Shown: piece by piece, positions 44,504-52,819 of the stretch | Layout of the letters: every line of letters begins with the position of its first letter | Position numbering within the stretch: the stretch's first letter is position 1 | NCBI RefSeq assembly: GCF_014930365.1 | Contig: NZ_JABXWI010000013.1 | Location: 197,546-261,545 of the forward strand | Direction of reading: 5' to 3' | DNA: 64,000 nt | From: Streptomyces caniscabiei | GTDB lineage: Bacteria; Actinomycetota; Actinomycetes; Streptomycetales; Streptomycetaceae | The notes under the pieces: generated by a model | Seen by the model: only the letters and a program-made list of their open reading frames with translations | Told to the model about the DNA's origin: nothing | Databases searched by the model: none | Made by a program: the position numbers and the translations under genes

Positions 44504-44883
44504 GGCTTCCGCTGCTGACGCAGCGAGACCCGGTTGCCGTCCGGGTCCACCGCCTCGATGCGGACCCCGAACGGATAGTCCTCGGGCTCGGACTCGGCGA
44601 AGACGACGCCGCGCTGACGCATGATCTCAAAATCCTTTCGCAGATCGTCGGATTCGAGGATCAGCGGACCGGGCGCGCCCGCTTCCCCCGGCTGTCCCGC
44701 GGCCGCCGCATGCGACCACAGGATGATCTGCACCGGGCTGTCGGGAACACCGACGGTGAGGAACCGTCCGTCGGGCCCCGGGAAGTCGAGCCGTTTTTCC
44801 AGGCCCAGTCCCTCGGTGTAGAACTCCAGTGCGCGGTCCTGATCGGTGACGTAGATCGTCACGTACATGATCTTGTTCAGCAT
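44500..44883 (-). CDS. VOC (glyoxalase/dioxygenase superfamily) protein
   Basis: The 127-residue protein has a single-copy VOC fold pattern: MLNKIMYVTIYVTDQDRALEFYTEGLGLEKRLDFP at the N terminus and a C-terminal RIEAVDPDGNRVSLRQ strand with a metal-type Asp/Asn. ECF41 genes are normally paired with a COE-type enzyme gene (carboxymuconolactone decarboxylase, oxidoreductase or epimerase); here that place is taken by a VOC protein. Substrate unknown. First gene of the two-gene operon. Confidence 0.82.
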   Translation of the reverse strand: MLNKIMYVTIYVTDQDRALEFYTEGLGLEKRLDFPGPDGRFLTVGVPDSPVQIILWSHAAAAGQPGEAGAPGPLILESDDLRKDFEIMRQRGVVFAESEPEDYPFGVRIEAVDPDGNRVSLRQQRKP

Positions 44884-44938
44884 CCTGCTCTCGATTCACT
44901 CGTTGATGCGACCGTTCGTATGCGGTCGTCGCTCTCAT

Positions 44939-44965
44939 GACGAGTGCCGACGGGAGAAGGTAACA
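44939..44965 (-). promoter_or_regulatory. ECF41-type promoter of the VOC/sigma operon
   Basis: On the minus strand TGTTACC (44965-44959) is followed after exactly 16 bases by CGTC (44942-44939). This fits the ECF41 consensus TGTCACA-N16-CGTC with two mismatches, 56 bp before the VOC start. It implies autoregulation by the sigma factor of the same operon. Confidence 0.65.
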
Positions 44966-45109
44966 AGACCGGTCCGCGGGAGCGGAAACGGAACACGCCT
45001 CACCGCTGATGCCTGAGGAGCATCGTGCGGGCTTCGTCTCGCTCTGCCGTCCTTTGGGCCGGACAGAGGCCACGTGGCACGGCGGGAAGAGGGCATCAGA
45101 AACGCGAAC

Positions 45110-45605
45110 CCACAGGAATTCGCGACGTGCGAAGTCCGCTGCGTAGCCGAGCCGTGTGTTGCCAGCGTCGTGGGACCAGGCCATCGCGCAGGTGATGGAG
45201 ATGCCCAGTACGTCGCTCAACACCGACGCCGGGATCTGAGCTGCAAGGTCCAGCAGGGCCGTGTTGCGGCTGGCACGAGCGCGGGTGCCGACCCTATTGA
45301 GCCGTACTGTCAGGTGGCTTGCGGTCATGGCCTGTCCGGCGCGACCGCCCGGGAAGAGCCACGGCCTGGCTCGTTCTGTCCCAGGACAGCGAAAGCCTGG
45401 CGACTGTCGGCGAGTTCGAGGAGCAATGACCCCAGCGGCTCGGGAATCTCCACCGGGCGGGATCCCAGCTGGAGCTGAACCCCTTCAGCGCCAGTAAGGA
45501 TCTTGTCGGTGGTGAGCCGGGCGATGCGAGATACCGGCTGGCCGTACAGCACGGCGAGGCAGCCGGCCACCCGGTCGGTCAGGGCGAGATCTGCGTAGTG
45601 GAGAA
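45110..45605 (-). pseudogene. Integrase-like recombinase remnant, frameshifted
   Basis: Minus-strand reading gives RISKRLLHYADLALTDRVAG, LYGQPVSRIARLTTDKIL and LADSRQAFAVLGQNEP. After a frameshift near 45340 it continues ASHLTVRLNRVGTRARASRN and LAAQIPASVLSDVLGIS. This is the C-terminal third of a recombinase type common on Streptomyces mobile elements. Both the N terminus and the final residues are missing. Confidence 0.65.
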
Positions 45606-45627
45606 GGCGTTTGCTGATACGGCCTTC

Positions 45628-46164
45628 GCCGCGCTGCCGCTGCTGCTCGGGGCCCACCAGATCGTGGAGTCGGTGGTCTGGTCCTCCGGCGGCGGCAGCG
45701 GACCGGCGACCGTCGCGTGGGCCGTCGTCGCCCTGCCGCTGCTGGCCGTGTGGGTGCCGGCGGGCGTGTGGTGCGTGGCCCCGGCGCGGGCCCGCCCCTG
45801 GCTGGCCGTCCCGCTCGCCGTCGGGGTCGCGACCGCCGTGCCGCTCGTCCACGCTCTCGCCACCCGCCCGGTGACGGCCGAGATCCGCGGTCGCACCGTC
45901 GGCTACATGATCGACCTCGCCCATCCGGCGCTCCTGGTCGCCGGTTATCTGCTCGCCACCGTCGGTTCCCTGCTCCTCTCCGGCGACCGGCGACTGGTCG
46001 TGCTCGGCCTCCTGGCCGCCGTCGGAGCCGCGGTCTGCTGGACGCTGTGGCGACTGGAGTTCATCTCCACCTGGTGCGCCTTCGCGGCCCTGTGCTCGGT
46101 GGTCCTGCTCGACTGGGTCCGCGCACGCGCCAAGTCGTCCGCACGGCCGCACCAGAACGCCTGA
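45628..46164 (+). pseudogene. DUF6629-type membrane protein, C-terminal fragment
   Basis: ALPLLLGAHQIVESVVW continues directly from the fragment ending at 43372. Five to six hydrophobic segments follow (AWAVVALPLLAVWVPAG, LVAGYLLATVGSLLL, LVVLGLLAAVGAAVCW, STWCAFAALCSVVLLDW). A GTG at 45598 could give a 188-residue truncated membrane protein, but its first ~10 codons come from the insert. Function of the family is unknown. Confidence 0.7.
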
Positions 46165-46210
46165 GGCGGCACCGCACAGCCTCGGTGAACCGGCGACGCG
46201 TCCCGCCTGG

Positions 46211-46225
46211 TGAATCAATCATCCA
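46211..46225. promoter_or_regulatory. Regulon motif copy 1 (TGAATCAATCATCCA)
   Basis: Matches TGGTTCAATCAACCA at 12 of 15 positions, 45 bp before the NagZ-like GH3 start. Confidence 0.55.
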
Positions 46226-46269
46226 TCGAACTGTTGACTTTAGGCTTGGTCAGCCAGAGGATTCGAGAG

Positions 46270-47763
46270 GTGACACACTCCGCCGCCGGGCCCCTCGGCC
46301 CGGTTCTCCCCGCGGCCCTCGACGAGGCAGCGCACCGCTGCCTCGTCGCGGGCTTCGACGGTACGACGACCGTCCCCGACACCCTGAAACGGCTGATCGA
46401 CCGCGGCCTGGGCGGGGTCATCCTGTTCACCCGCAACATCCGTGACGCCGGCCAGGTCCGCGAACTCACCGCCACCCTGCGGACGTTGCGGCCGGACCTG
46501 CTGATCGCCATCGACAACGAGGGCGGCGGCATCGGCCACCTCGTCGCCGCGGGCGCCCCCGAGGTGCCCGGCTCGTGGGCGCTCGGCGTCGCCGACGACC
46601 CCGGCCTGACCGCCGCGTGCGCCGACGCCCTCGCCGGCCACCTGCTGTCGCTCGGGATCACCGCCTCCTACGCCCCCGTCGCCGACGTCCAGAGCCGGCC
46701 CGAGAACCCGATCGTGCGCACCCGTGCCTTCGGCGGCGACCCCGAGCTGGTCTCCCGGCACCTGCGCGCCTGGATCGAGGCCACCGAGCGGCGTGGCGTG
46801 GCCTCCTGCGCCAAGCACTTCCCCGGCCACGGCGGGACCGTCACCGACAGCCACCACGAACTGGCGGTCGACCCGCGGCCGTACGAGGGCCTCGACCTCG
46901 CGCCCTTCCGGGCCGCCGTCGAGGCGGGCGTGCCGATGCTGATGAGCGCCCACGTCGTCTTCCCGGCCCTCGACCCGGAGCTGCCCGCCACCCTCAGCCC
47001 GCGGATCCTCTCCGGCCTGTTGCGCGGCGAACTCGGCTTCGAGGGCGTCCTCGTCAGCGACGCGCTGGAGATGAAGGCCATCGCCGACCGCTACGGCGAG
47101 GCGGCCGGCGCACGCCTCGCGCTCGCCGCCGGAGCCGACCAGGTCATCGTCGCCGTACCGGATCTGGAGGTCACCCTCGCCTGCCGGGACGCCGTGCTCG
47201 ACGCCCTCGGGACGGGCGACCTCGCGGCGGAGCGGGTCACCGAGGCCGCGGAGCGGGTACGGCGGCTCGCGCTGCGGTACGCGGTGCCGTACCGGCCGGG
47301 TCCCGTGGCCGCGTGGGACCCGGGCGCCGGGCCGAGGGCGGCGCGGCGGGCCGTACGGAGCGCAGGGCCGTTGCCGCCACCGGTGCCGGGGGCCCATGTC
47401 GTCGACTGCTTCCCGCCCCCGCACCCCGCCCTCAACTGGGGCGGCGAGGACCTGCTGACCGAGATCCGCGCGCTCGACCCGACCGTCACGGGGACGGCGG
47501 TCGCCGGGGAACCGGAGGATCTCGCGGCGGTGGCGGGGCAGGCGCTACGGGCTGCTGAGGGGCGGCCGCTGGTCCTCGCCCTGTGCGACGCGGAGCTGTA
47601 CGTCTGGCAGGGGCGCCTCCGGGACGCCCTGTTCGCGGTGCGACCGGACACGCTGGTGGTCTCGACCGGGCTGCCGGAAGCGGGCGAGGCGCTTGCCGCG
47701 CATGGGAGGGGGCGGGTGAATCTGCGGGCCCTCGCCGAGGTCCTGGCGGGGCGGACGGCCTGA
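46270..47763 (+). CDS. GH3 beta-N-acetylhexosaminidase (NagZ-like)
   Basis: The 497-residue enzyme has the NagZ signature CAKHFPGHGGTVTDSHHELAVD, whose Asp-His pair supplies the unusual acid/base of GH3 N-acetylglucosaminidases. The nucleophile is Asp264 in VLVSDALEMKAI. No signal peptide is seen, so it works in the cytoplasm on imported oligosaccharides. In this locus GlcNAc-beta-1,4-GlcNAc from an N-glycan core is the likely substrate (inferred); peptidoglycan recycling is the alternative. GTG at 46270 has AGAGG nine bases upstream; an upstream GTG at 46210 would place the operator inside the gene. Confidence 0.85.
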   Translation: MTHSAAGPLGPVLPAALDEAAHRCLVAGFDGTTTVPDTLKRLIDRGLGGVILFTRNIRDAGQVRELTATLRTLRPDLLIAIDNEGGGIGHLVAAGAPEVPGSWALGVADDPGLTAACADALAGHLLSLGITASYAPVADVQSRPENPIVRTRAFGGDPELVSRHLRAWIEATERRGVASCAKHFPGHGGTVTDSHHELAVDPRPYEGLDLAPFRAAVEAGVPMLMSAHVVFPALDPELPATLSPRILSGLLRGELGFEGVLVSDALEMKAIADRYGEAAGARLALAAGADQVIVAVPDLEVTLACRDAVLDALGTGDLAAERVTEAAERVRRLALRYAVPYRPGPVAAWDPGAGPRAARRAVRSAGPLPPPVPGAHVVDCFPPPHPALNWGGEDLLTEIRALDPTVTGTAVAGEPEDLAAVAGQALRAAEGRPLVLALCDAELYVWQGRLRDALFAVRPDTLVVSTGLPEAGEALAAHGRGRVNLRALAEVLAGRTA

Positions 47764-47864
47764 GCGAGGCCGGTTCCCGGCGGGGGGTCTCCGGCGCGGC
47801 CGGTCGCGGCGGGGTGGTCTCCGCTGTGGACGGGCCTCCGGTCCGTGGGGCTTCTCGCGCAGTT

Positions 47865-47918
47865 CCCCGCGCCCCTGCAACGTACGGGCTGCGCCCCGTG
47901 CGTTGCAGGGGCGCGGGG
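47865..47918. terminator. Bidirectional terminator with 18-bp stem
   Basis: Arms 47865-47882 and 47901-47918 are exact complements, and an inner ACGGG/CCCGT pair stacks within the loop. It separates the convergent NagZ-like and GH5_18 genes. The left arm is part of the GCGCAGTTCCCCGCGCCCCT sequence common in Streptomyces intergenic regions. Confidence 0.85.
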
Positions 47919-47951
47919 GCTCATGGCCGTCCGGCACCCCTGCCCCGCCCC

Positions 47952-49151
47952 TCACTTCCCTTCGATCACCTCTGTGATCCCCCGCGCCGCGAGATACGTC
48001 GTGTCCTCCGCGCGCTCCGCCAGGACCACCGCCGGGCGGGCGCCCTCCTGCCGCAGGCGCATCCAGGCGTCGAAGAACGCGCCGCCCGGGCCGGAGACCG
48101 AGCGGGTGGACGGGGTGCAGTCCAGGACCAGGGCGGTCGTACGGGGAGCGGGTCGGGCGGCGGCGGAGCGCAGCTCGGCCACGGTCGTGGACAGGGCCTC
48201 CGCGATCGGCTTGGGCCGCCCCGTGGAGTCGAACAGGCCGAGCGTGTACTCCAGTTCGGGGAAGTCCGCCAGGGCGCGGTCGACGTCGTGGGAGCACCAC
48301 CAGGTGACGCCCCACAGAGAGGGGCAGCCCGCCGCGTTCAGCAGCGTCGCGCGGGCGAAGTCGGGAGCGTCGGCCGCCGGGATGTGCGGCTCCGGGGCGC
48401 CGGTCTCCTGGACCCAGACCGGGCGGGCCGGGTCGGTGGCGTAGGCGGCGGCCAGCTCCGTGCCGTACTCCGCGAGGTGGTGCACCTCGGGCGAGCGCGG
48501 GCCGTAGCGGCGGGCGCAGTTCGCGGAGAAGACCCAGGGGTGGACCGTGGTGAGATCGCCCTTGCGGGCGGAGGCCTCGGGGGTGAACGGGTGGTCGTCG
48601 CCGTACCAGGCGGCGTCGTACGCCGAGTGGGTGACCAGGCCGCCCGCCCCGCCGAGTCCGTCCCGCGCGGCGCCGAGGAGGGTGTCGAGGTAGTGGTCGA
48701 CCTCGACCGGGGTCACCGGGTTGTGTTCGACCAGGTTGTTCAGCTCGTTGCCGAGCTGGAGGCCGATGAGGCGGGGGTGGCCGGCCAGGGCGCGGCCGAG
48801 GGTGCGCAGCAGCAGGGCCTGGGCCTCGATCGCCTCGGGGTCGGTGAAGACGTTGCGGTGGTGCCAGCTACGGGTCCACTCGGGGTAGAAGTCGAAGCTC
48901 GACAGATGGCCCTGGACGCCGTCCACGAGGACGTCGAGGCCGCACTCGCCCGCCAGGTCCACCAGTCGCACGAGCTGGTCCACCGCCGACGCCCGCACCA
49001 GGGCGCGGTTCGGCTGGAGCAGGGGCCACAGGTGGAAGACCCGGACGTGGTCCAGCCCCAGCCCGGCGATCTGGGCCAGGTCCTCGCGCGCGAGCCCGGG
49101 GTCGAAGTCGTGCCAGGCGTGGAACCAGCCCCTGCGTGGGGTGTAGTTCAC
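47952..49151 (-). CDS. GH5_18-like cytoplasmic beta-mannosidase
   Basis: The 399-residue (beta/alpha)8 glycosidase has no signal peptide. It begins NYTPRRGWFHAWHDFD and has Glu136 in LQLGNELNNL as acid/base and Glu249 in PVWVQETGAPEPHI as nucleophile. The layout fits GH5 subfamily 18, whose Bifidobacterium and Streptomyces members hydrolyse Man-beta-1,4-GlcNAc, the N-glycan core disaccharide. The subfamily call rests on residues and neighbourhood (GH38, NagZ-like GH3, BadF kinase, ABC importer), not on alignment. GTG at 49151 is the only usable start. Divergent from the kinase gene with two regulon motifs between and at the kinase start. Confidence 0.75.
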   Translation of the reverse strand: MNYTPRRGWFHAWHDFDPGLAREDLAQIAGLGLDHVRVFHLWPLLQPNRALVRASAVDQLVRLVDLAGECGLDVLVDGVQGHLSSFDFYPEWTRSWHHRNVFTDPEAIEAQALLLRTLGRALAGHPRLIGLQLGNELNNLVEHNPVTPVEVDHYLDTLLGAARDGLGGAGGLVTHSAYDAAWYGDDHPFTPEASARKGDLTTVHPWVFSANCARRYGPRSPEVHHLAEYGTELAAAYATDPARPVWVQETGAPEPHIPAADAPDFARATLLNAAGCPSLWGVTWWCSHDVDRALADFPELEYTLGLFDSTGRPKPIAEALSTTVAELRSAAARPAPRTTALVLDCTPSTRSVSGPGGAFFDAWMRLRQEGARPAVVLAERAEDTTYLAARGITEVIEGK

Positions 49152-49227
49152 TCCGAAGCGGAGCGCGGGCGCAGGTGAGGGTGGCGTGCTGATGGCGTCC
49201 TCCTCGAGAGACGGACCTTGTCTCCGG

Positions 49228-49242
49228 CGAATGTATCAACCA
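49228..49242. promoter_or_regulatory. Regulon motif copy 2 (CGAATGTATCAACCA)
   Basis: Matches the sister site at 61478-61492 (reverse strand TGGATGAATCAACCA) at 12 of 15 positions. It lies in the divergent GH5_18/kinase promoter region. Confidence 0.55.
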
Positions 49243-49254
49243 CCATGGACGGCA

Positions 49255-50304
49255 ATGAATAGTGATTTGAACCAAGCTTCTCCGGGCGTCACGGCCCTCC
49301 CCGCCTGTGTGGTCGGCATCGACGCGGGTGGCACCCGTACCCGTGCCGTCCTGGCGGAGCTCGACGGGGGGCGGGTCCGGGGCGAGGGCTCGGCGGGGCC
49401 GGGCAACGCGCTGACCGTCCCCGGCCCGCTGCTCGCCGACCACCTCGCGGAGGCCGTCGCGCGGGCCGTGCCGGAGGGACTGCGCGGACGGGTGGTGGCC
49501 GTGGCGGGCGGATTCGCGGGGGCAGGTCACCGCGGCCAGGGCGCCGACGAGCCCGGTCGGCTGCGGGCGGGCGCCGCCCTGTCGGCCGCGCTCGACCGGC
49601 TCGGTGTCACCGTCGCCTCGGTCGGCGTCCACAGCGACATCGAGACGACGTTCGCCGCGGCCCCCGGCCATCCCGCCGACGGACTGGTCCTGGTGGCCGG
49701 CACCGGCGCGGTCGCGGCCCGGATCGCCGGACGGGTGCCGGCCGCGACCTCGGGCGGCGACGGCTGGCTCCTCGGGGACGACGGCGGCGGCTTCTGGATC
49801 GGCCGCGCGGCCGTACGGGCGGCCCTGCGCGCGGCCGACGGCCGGGGCGCGCCCACCGCGCTCGTCCACGCCGTCGGCCGGGACCTGGGGCTGCCGGAGG
49901 AGGTGCTCCCGGCGGAGGGCTACGGAACGACGGGCGCCGCCGAGTGGAGTGCCGAGCGGCGCACCGCCTACCGGGCACGGCTGCTGCCCGCCGTCATGGA
50001 CCGGTCGCCCGTCCGTCTCGCCGACCACGCGCCCGGGGTGGTGCGCACCGCCGAGGAGCGGGACGCCGTGGCCGCGCGGATCCTCCGGGAGGCCGCGCGG
50101 CGTCTGGCGGAGACCGTCGCCGCGCTCACGCCCCGGCCCGGCGAACCCCTCGTCGCGACCGGGGGCCTGCTCGCCCCCGACGGCCCCCTGCTGCCCCCGC
50201 TGACCGAACGCCTCGCCCCCCTCGGACTCACCGTCACCCCGGTCGCGGACGGCTCCCCGGGCGCCGTGGCCCTGGCCCGCCTCGCCCACGCCCCGGACGC
50301 CTGA
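49255..50304 (+). CDS. BadF/BadG/BcrA-type sugar kinase (N-acetylglucosamine kinase-like)
   Basis: The 349-residue ASKHA ATPase has the phosphate-1 loop VVGIDAGGTRTRAVL, phosphate-2-like VLVAGTGAVAARI, GGDGWLLGDDGGGFWIGR and adenosine-motif LVATGGLLAPDGPL. These are typical of eukaryotic-type GlcNAc kinases. It would convert GlcNAc released by the neighbouring hexosaminidase to GlcNAc-6-phosphate (inferred). ATG at 49255 is chosen for proximity to the conserved N terminus; an ATG at 49231 would overlap motif copy 2. The GH3 gene follows after a Pro-codon-like low-complexity spacer. Confidence 0.82.
   Translation: MNSDLNQASPGVTALPACVVGIDAGGTRTRAVLAELDGGRVRGEGSAGPGNALTVPGPLLADHLAEAVARAVPEGLRGRVVAVAGGFAGAGHRGQGADEPGRLRAGAALSAALDRLGVTVASVGVHSDIETTFAAAPGHPADGLVLVAGTGAVAARIAGRVPAATSGGDGWLLGDDGGGFWIGRAAVRAALRAADGRGAPTALVHAVGRDLGLPEEVLPAEGYGTTGAAEWSAERRTAYRARLLPAVMDRSPVRLADHAPGVVRTAEERDAVAARILREAARRLAETVAALTPRPGEPLVATGGLLAPDGPLLPPLTERLAPLGLTVTPVADGSPGAVALARLAHAPDA
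49260..49274. promoter_or_regulatory. Regulon motif copy 3 (reverse TGGTTCAAATCACTA)
   Basis: Identical to the site before the binding-protein gene (56146-56160) at 14 of 15 positions. It overlaps the first codons of the kinase gene, so the true start might lie downstream or repression may act by blocking elongation. Confidence 0.6.
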
Positions 50305-50467
50305 CCCGACCGGAAACCACCTCTCCCGAGCCACCCGAGCCGCCCGCCTCGCCAAGCCGCCCACGTCGCCCGCCTCCCCGAGCCGCCCACCCATCAGCCG
50401 CCCGCCTCCCCGGCCGCTCAGCTCCCCCTCCGCCCCCGCCGCTCGCCCCCGCCGACAAGGACGACCC

Positions 50468-52819
50468 ATGCCCCCTCAGGACCAGCCGGTCGCCCCGGCC
50501 GCCGCCCCCGCGCTGCCGCCGTACCGCGACCCGGCCGCCCCGCTCGACATCCGGGTCGCCGACCTCCTCTCCCGTATGACCCGGCGCGAGAAGGTCGGGC
50601 AGCTCAACCAGCGGATGTACGGCTGGGACACCTACCGCCGCACCCCGGCCGGGGAGTTCGAGCCGACCGAGGCCCTGTCCGCCGAGACCGAGCGCTTCGC
50701 GGGCCTCGGCGCGCTCTACGGTCTGATGCGGGCCGACGCCTGGTCCGGAGTCGACCACGGGGACGGGCCCGGCGCCGAGGACAGCGCCGACCTCGCCGAC
50801 CTGGTCCAGCGGCACGTCCTGGAGCGCAGCCGGCTCGGGATCCCCGCCCTCTTCGTCGAAGAGGTCCCGCACGGCCACATGGCCCTCGACGGCACGGTCC
50901 TGCCCGTCAACCTGGCCGTCGGCGCCACCTGGGACCCCGACCTCCACGAGCGGGCCGCCGCGCACGCCGCCGCCGAACTCCGCGCCCGCGGCGGCCACGT
51001 GGCCCTCGTCTCCGCGCTCGACATCGCCCGCGACCCGCGCTGGGGCCGTACCGAGGAGTGCTTCGCCGAGGACCCGTACCTCGCGGCCCGCCTGACCGAA
51101 GCCCTGGTCACCGGCATGCAGGGGCCGTCGCACGCCCAGCGGCCACCCGGCACACACGGGACGACCGCCACGCCGGGAGCCCCCGCCACGCCAGGAGCGC
51201 CGCCCCCGCAGGAAGCCCCGCGCTTCGCCCCCGACCGTGCACCCGTCGTCCTCAAGCACTTCGCCGGGCAGGGCGCCACCGTCGGCGGCCGGAACTCCGC
51301 CGAGTCCGAACTCGGCCTCCGCGAGCTGCACGAGATCCACCTCCCGGCAGCCCTGGCCGGCGTCCGCGCGGGCGCCGCCGGCGTCATGGCCGCCTACAAC
51401 GAGGTCGACGGCATGCCCTGCTCCGGCAACCGCGCCCTCCTCACCGGGCTGCTGCGCGAGCGGTGGGGCTTCGACGGCCTGGTCATGGCCGACGGACTCG
51501 CCGTCGACCGGCTCGCCCGCATCACCGGCGACAAGGTCTCCGCCGGCGCCCTCGCCCTGGACGCGGGCGTCGACCTCAGCCTCTGGGACGACGGCTTCAC
51601 CCATCTGGAGGAGGCCGTCGAGCGCGGCCTGGTCGACGAGGCCGCCCTGGACACCGCCGTCGCCCGCGTCCTGCGCCTGAAGTTCCGCCTCGGCCTGTTC
51701 GAGAACCCCTACACCCGCCGCGCCTCGATCCCCGAGCACACCGGACGCGCGCACAGCACCGACCTCGCCCGCGCCTGCGTCACCCTCCTGCGCGACCCGG
51801 CCGCCGCCCTGCCCGTCGGCCCCTCCGTACGCCGCCTCGCCGTGCTCGGCCCGCACGCCGCCGGCACCGGCCACCACCTCGGCGACTACACCGCCCCGCA
51901 GCGCCCCGGCGCCGGCACGAGCGTCCTCGACGCCCTGCGCCGCCTCGCCCCGCCCGGTACGGACGTCCGTCACACCGAGGGCGCGGCCCTCACCGGCGCC
52001 GACCTCACCGGAATCCCGGCCGCGGTGGCCGAGGCCGCCGCGGCCGACCTGGCCGTGCTCGTGCTGGGCGGCAGCAGCGCCCGTACCCCCGACACGGAGT
52101 TCGACGCCAACGGCGCCGCGCGGACGGTGGTGTCGGAGATGACCTGCGGCGAGGGCGTCGACCTGGCGGGACTACGGCTCGGCGCGGCGCAGGAGGCCCT
52201 GCTGGACGCCGTCGTGGCGACGGGCACGCCCACCGCGGTCGTCCTGATGCAGGGCCGTCCGCACGTGCTGCCCGAGGCGCCTGCCGCGGCACTGCTCACC
52301 GCCTGGTACCCGGGCCCGTGGGGCGGCGAGGCCGTCGCCGAGGTGCTCCTCGGACTCGCCGAGCCCCTCGGGCGGCTCCCGGTCTCCGTCCCCCGCTCGG
52401 TCGCCCAGCTCCCCGTCCACTACAACCACAAGGACACCGAGTACGGCGGGTACGTCGACGAGAGCGCCGAGCCGGCGTACTCGTTCGGGCACGGGCTGTC
52501 GTACACGACCTTCGACCGCGGTGCGCCCCGGGTGTCGGGGCGCACGGTCGAGGTGGAGGTCACCAACACCGGGAGCCGGCACGGGCGTTCGGTCGTGCAG
52601 GTCTACCTCCGCAGGCTGGTCACCCGCACCTGGCCGCGCACCCTCGAACTGTGCGCGTTCGAGGGTGTCGGCCTGGCGCCGGGGGAGAGCCGTACGGTCC
52701 GTCTACGGTTCGACGTGCCCGTCGGGACCGACGCCCTGGAGCTGAGGGTCGCGTGGTCCGCGCGGGAGGCGCTGGACGTCGCACCCGTCGTGGTGGACCT
52801 CCGAGACATCAGAGCTTGA
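50468..52819 (+). CDS. GH3 beta-glucosidase/beta-xylosidase-like enzyme with Fn3-like domain
   Basis: The 783-residue enzyme lacks a signal peptide. The GH3 barrel carries VVLKHFAGQGATVGGRNSAESELG and the nucleophile Asp342 in GLVMADGLAV. A second GH3 domain and a C-terminal Fn3-like domain (EVEVTNTGSRHGRSVVQVYLR...LCAFEGVGLAPGESRTV) follow. A Pro/Ala/Thr-rich insert (TPGAPATPGAP, about residues 222-250) interrupts the barrel. In this locus it could trim a beta-linked xylose or glucose decoration, for example core xylose of plant N-glycans; this is speculation. The RBS AAGGA precedes the ATG. Its 3' end overlaps the convergent permease gene by 11 bp. Confidence 0.82.
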   Translation: MPPQDQPVAPAAAPALPPYRDPAAPLDIRVADLLSRMTRREKVGQLNQRMYGWDTYRRTPAGEFEPTEALSAETERFAGLGALYGLMRADAWSGVDHGDGPGAEDSADLADLVQRHVLERSRLGIPALFVEEVPHGHMALDGTVLPVNLAVGATWDPDLHERAAAHAAAELRARGGHVALVSALDIARDPRWGRTEECFAEDPYLAARLTEALVTGMQGPSHAQRPPGTHGTTATPGAPATPGAPPPQEAPRFAPDRAPVVLKHFAGQGATVGGRNSAESELGLRELHEIHLPAALAGVRAGAAGVMAAYNEVDGMPCSGNRALLTGLLRERWGFDGLVMADGLAVDRLARITGDKVSAGALALDAGVDLSLWDDGFTHLEEAVERGLVDEAALDTAVARVLRLKFRLGLFENPYTRRASIPEHTGRAHSTDLARACVTLLRDPAAALPVGPSVRRLAVLGPHAAGTGHHLGDYTAPQRPGAGTSVLDALRRLAPPGTDVRHTEGAALTGADLTGIPAAVAEAAAADLAVLVLGGSSARTPDTEFDANGAARTVVSEMTCGEGVDLAGLRLGAAQEALLDAVVATGTPTAVVLMQGRPHVLPEAPAAALLTAWYPGPWGGEAVAEVLLGLAEPLGRLPVSVPRSVAQLPVHYNHKDTEYGGYVDESAEPAYSFGHGLSYTTFDRGAPRVSGRTVEVEVTNTGSRHGRSVVQVYLRRLVTRTWPRTLELCAFEGVGLAPGESRTVRLRFDVPVGTDALELRVAWSAREALDVAPVVVDLRDIRA

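Larger units (their letters stand above)
43373..45627. mobile_element. About 2.25-kb inserted cassette splitting the DUF6629 gene
   Basis: The insert holds a complete ECF41 sigma factor/VOC operon with its own promoter and the C-terminal remnant of an integrase-like recombinase at its right end. Stretches 43373-43627 and 44966-45109 carry nothing recognised. No terminal repeat was seen, so the mechanism of insertion is unknown. Confidence 0.6.

Noticed and set aside
45325..46218. 297-codon minus-strand gene
   Set aside because: Its first two thirds are antisense to the DUF6629 fragment; only the last ~90 codons match the integrase remnant.
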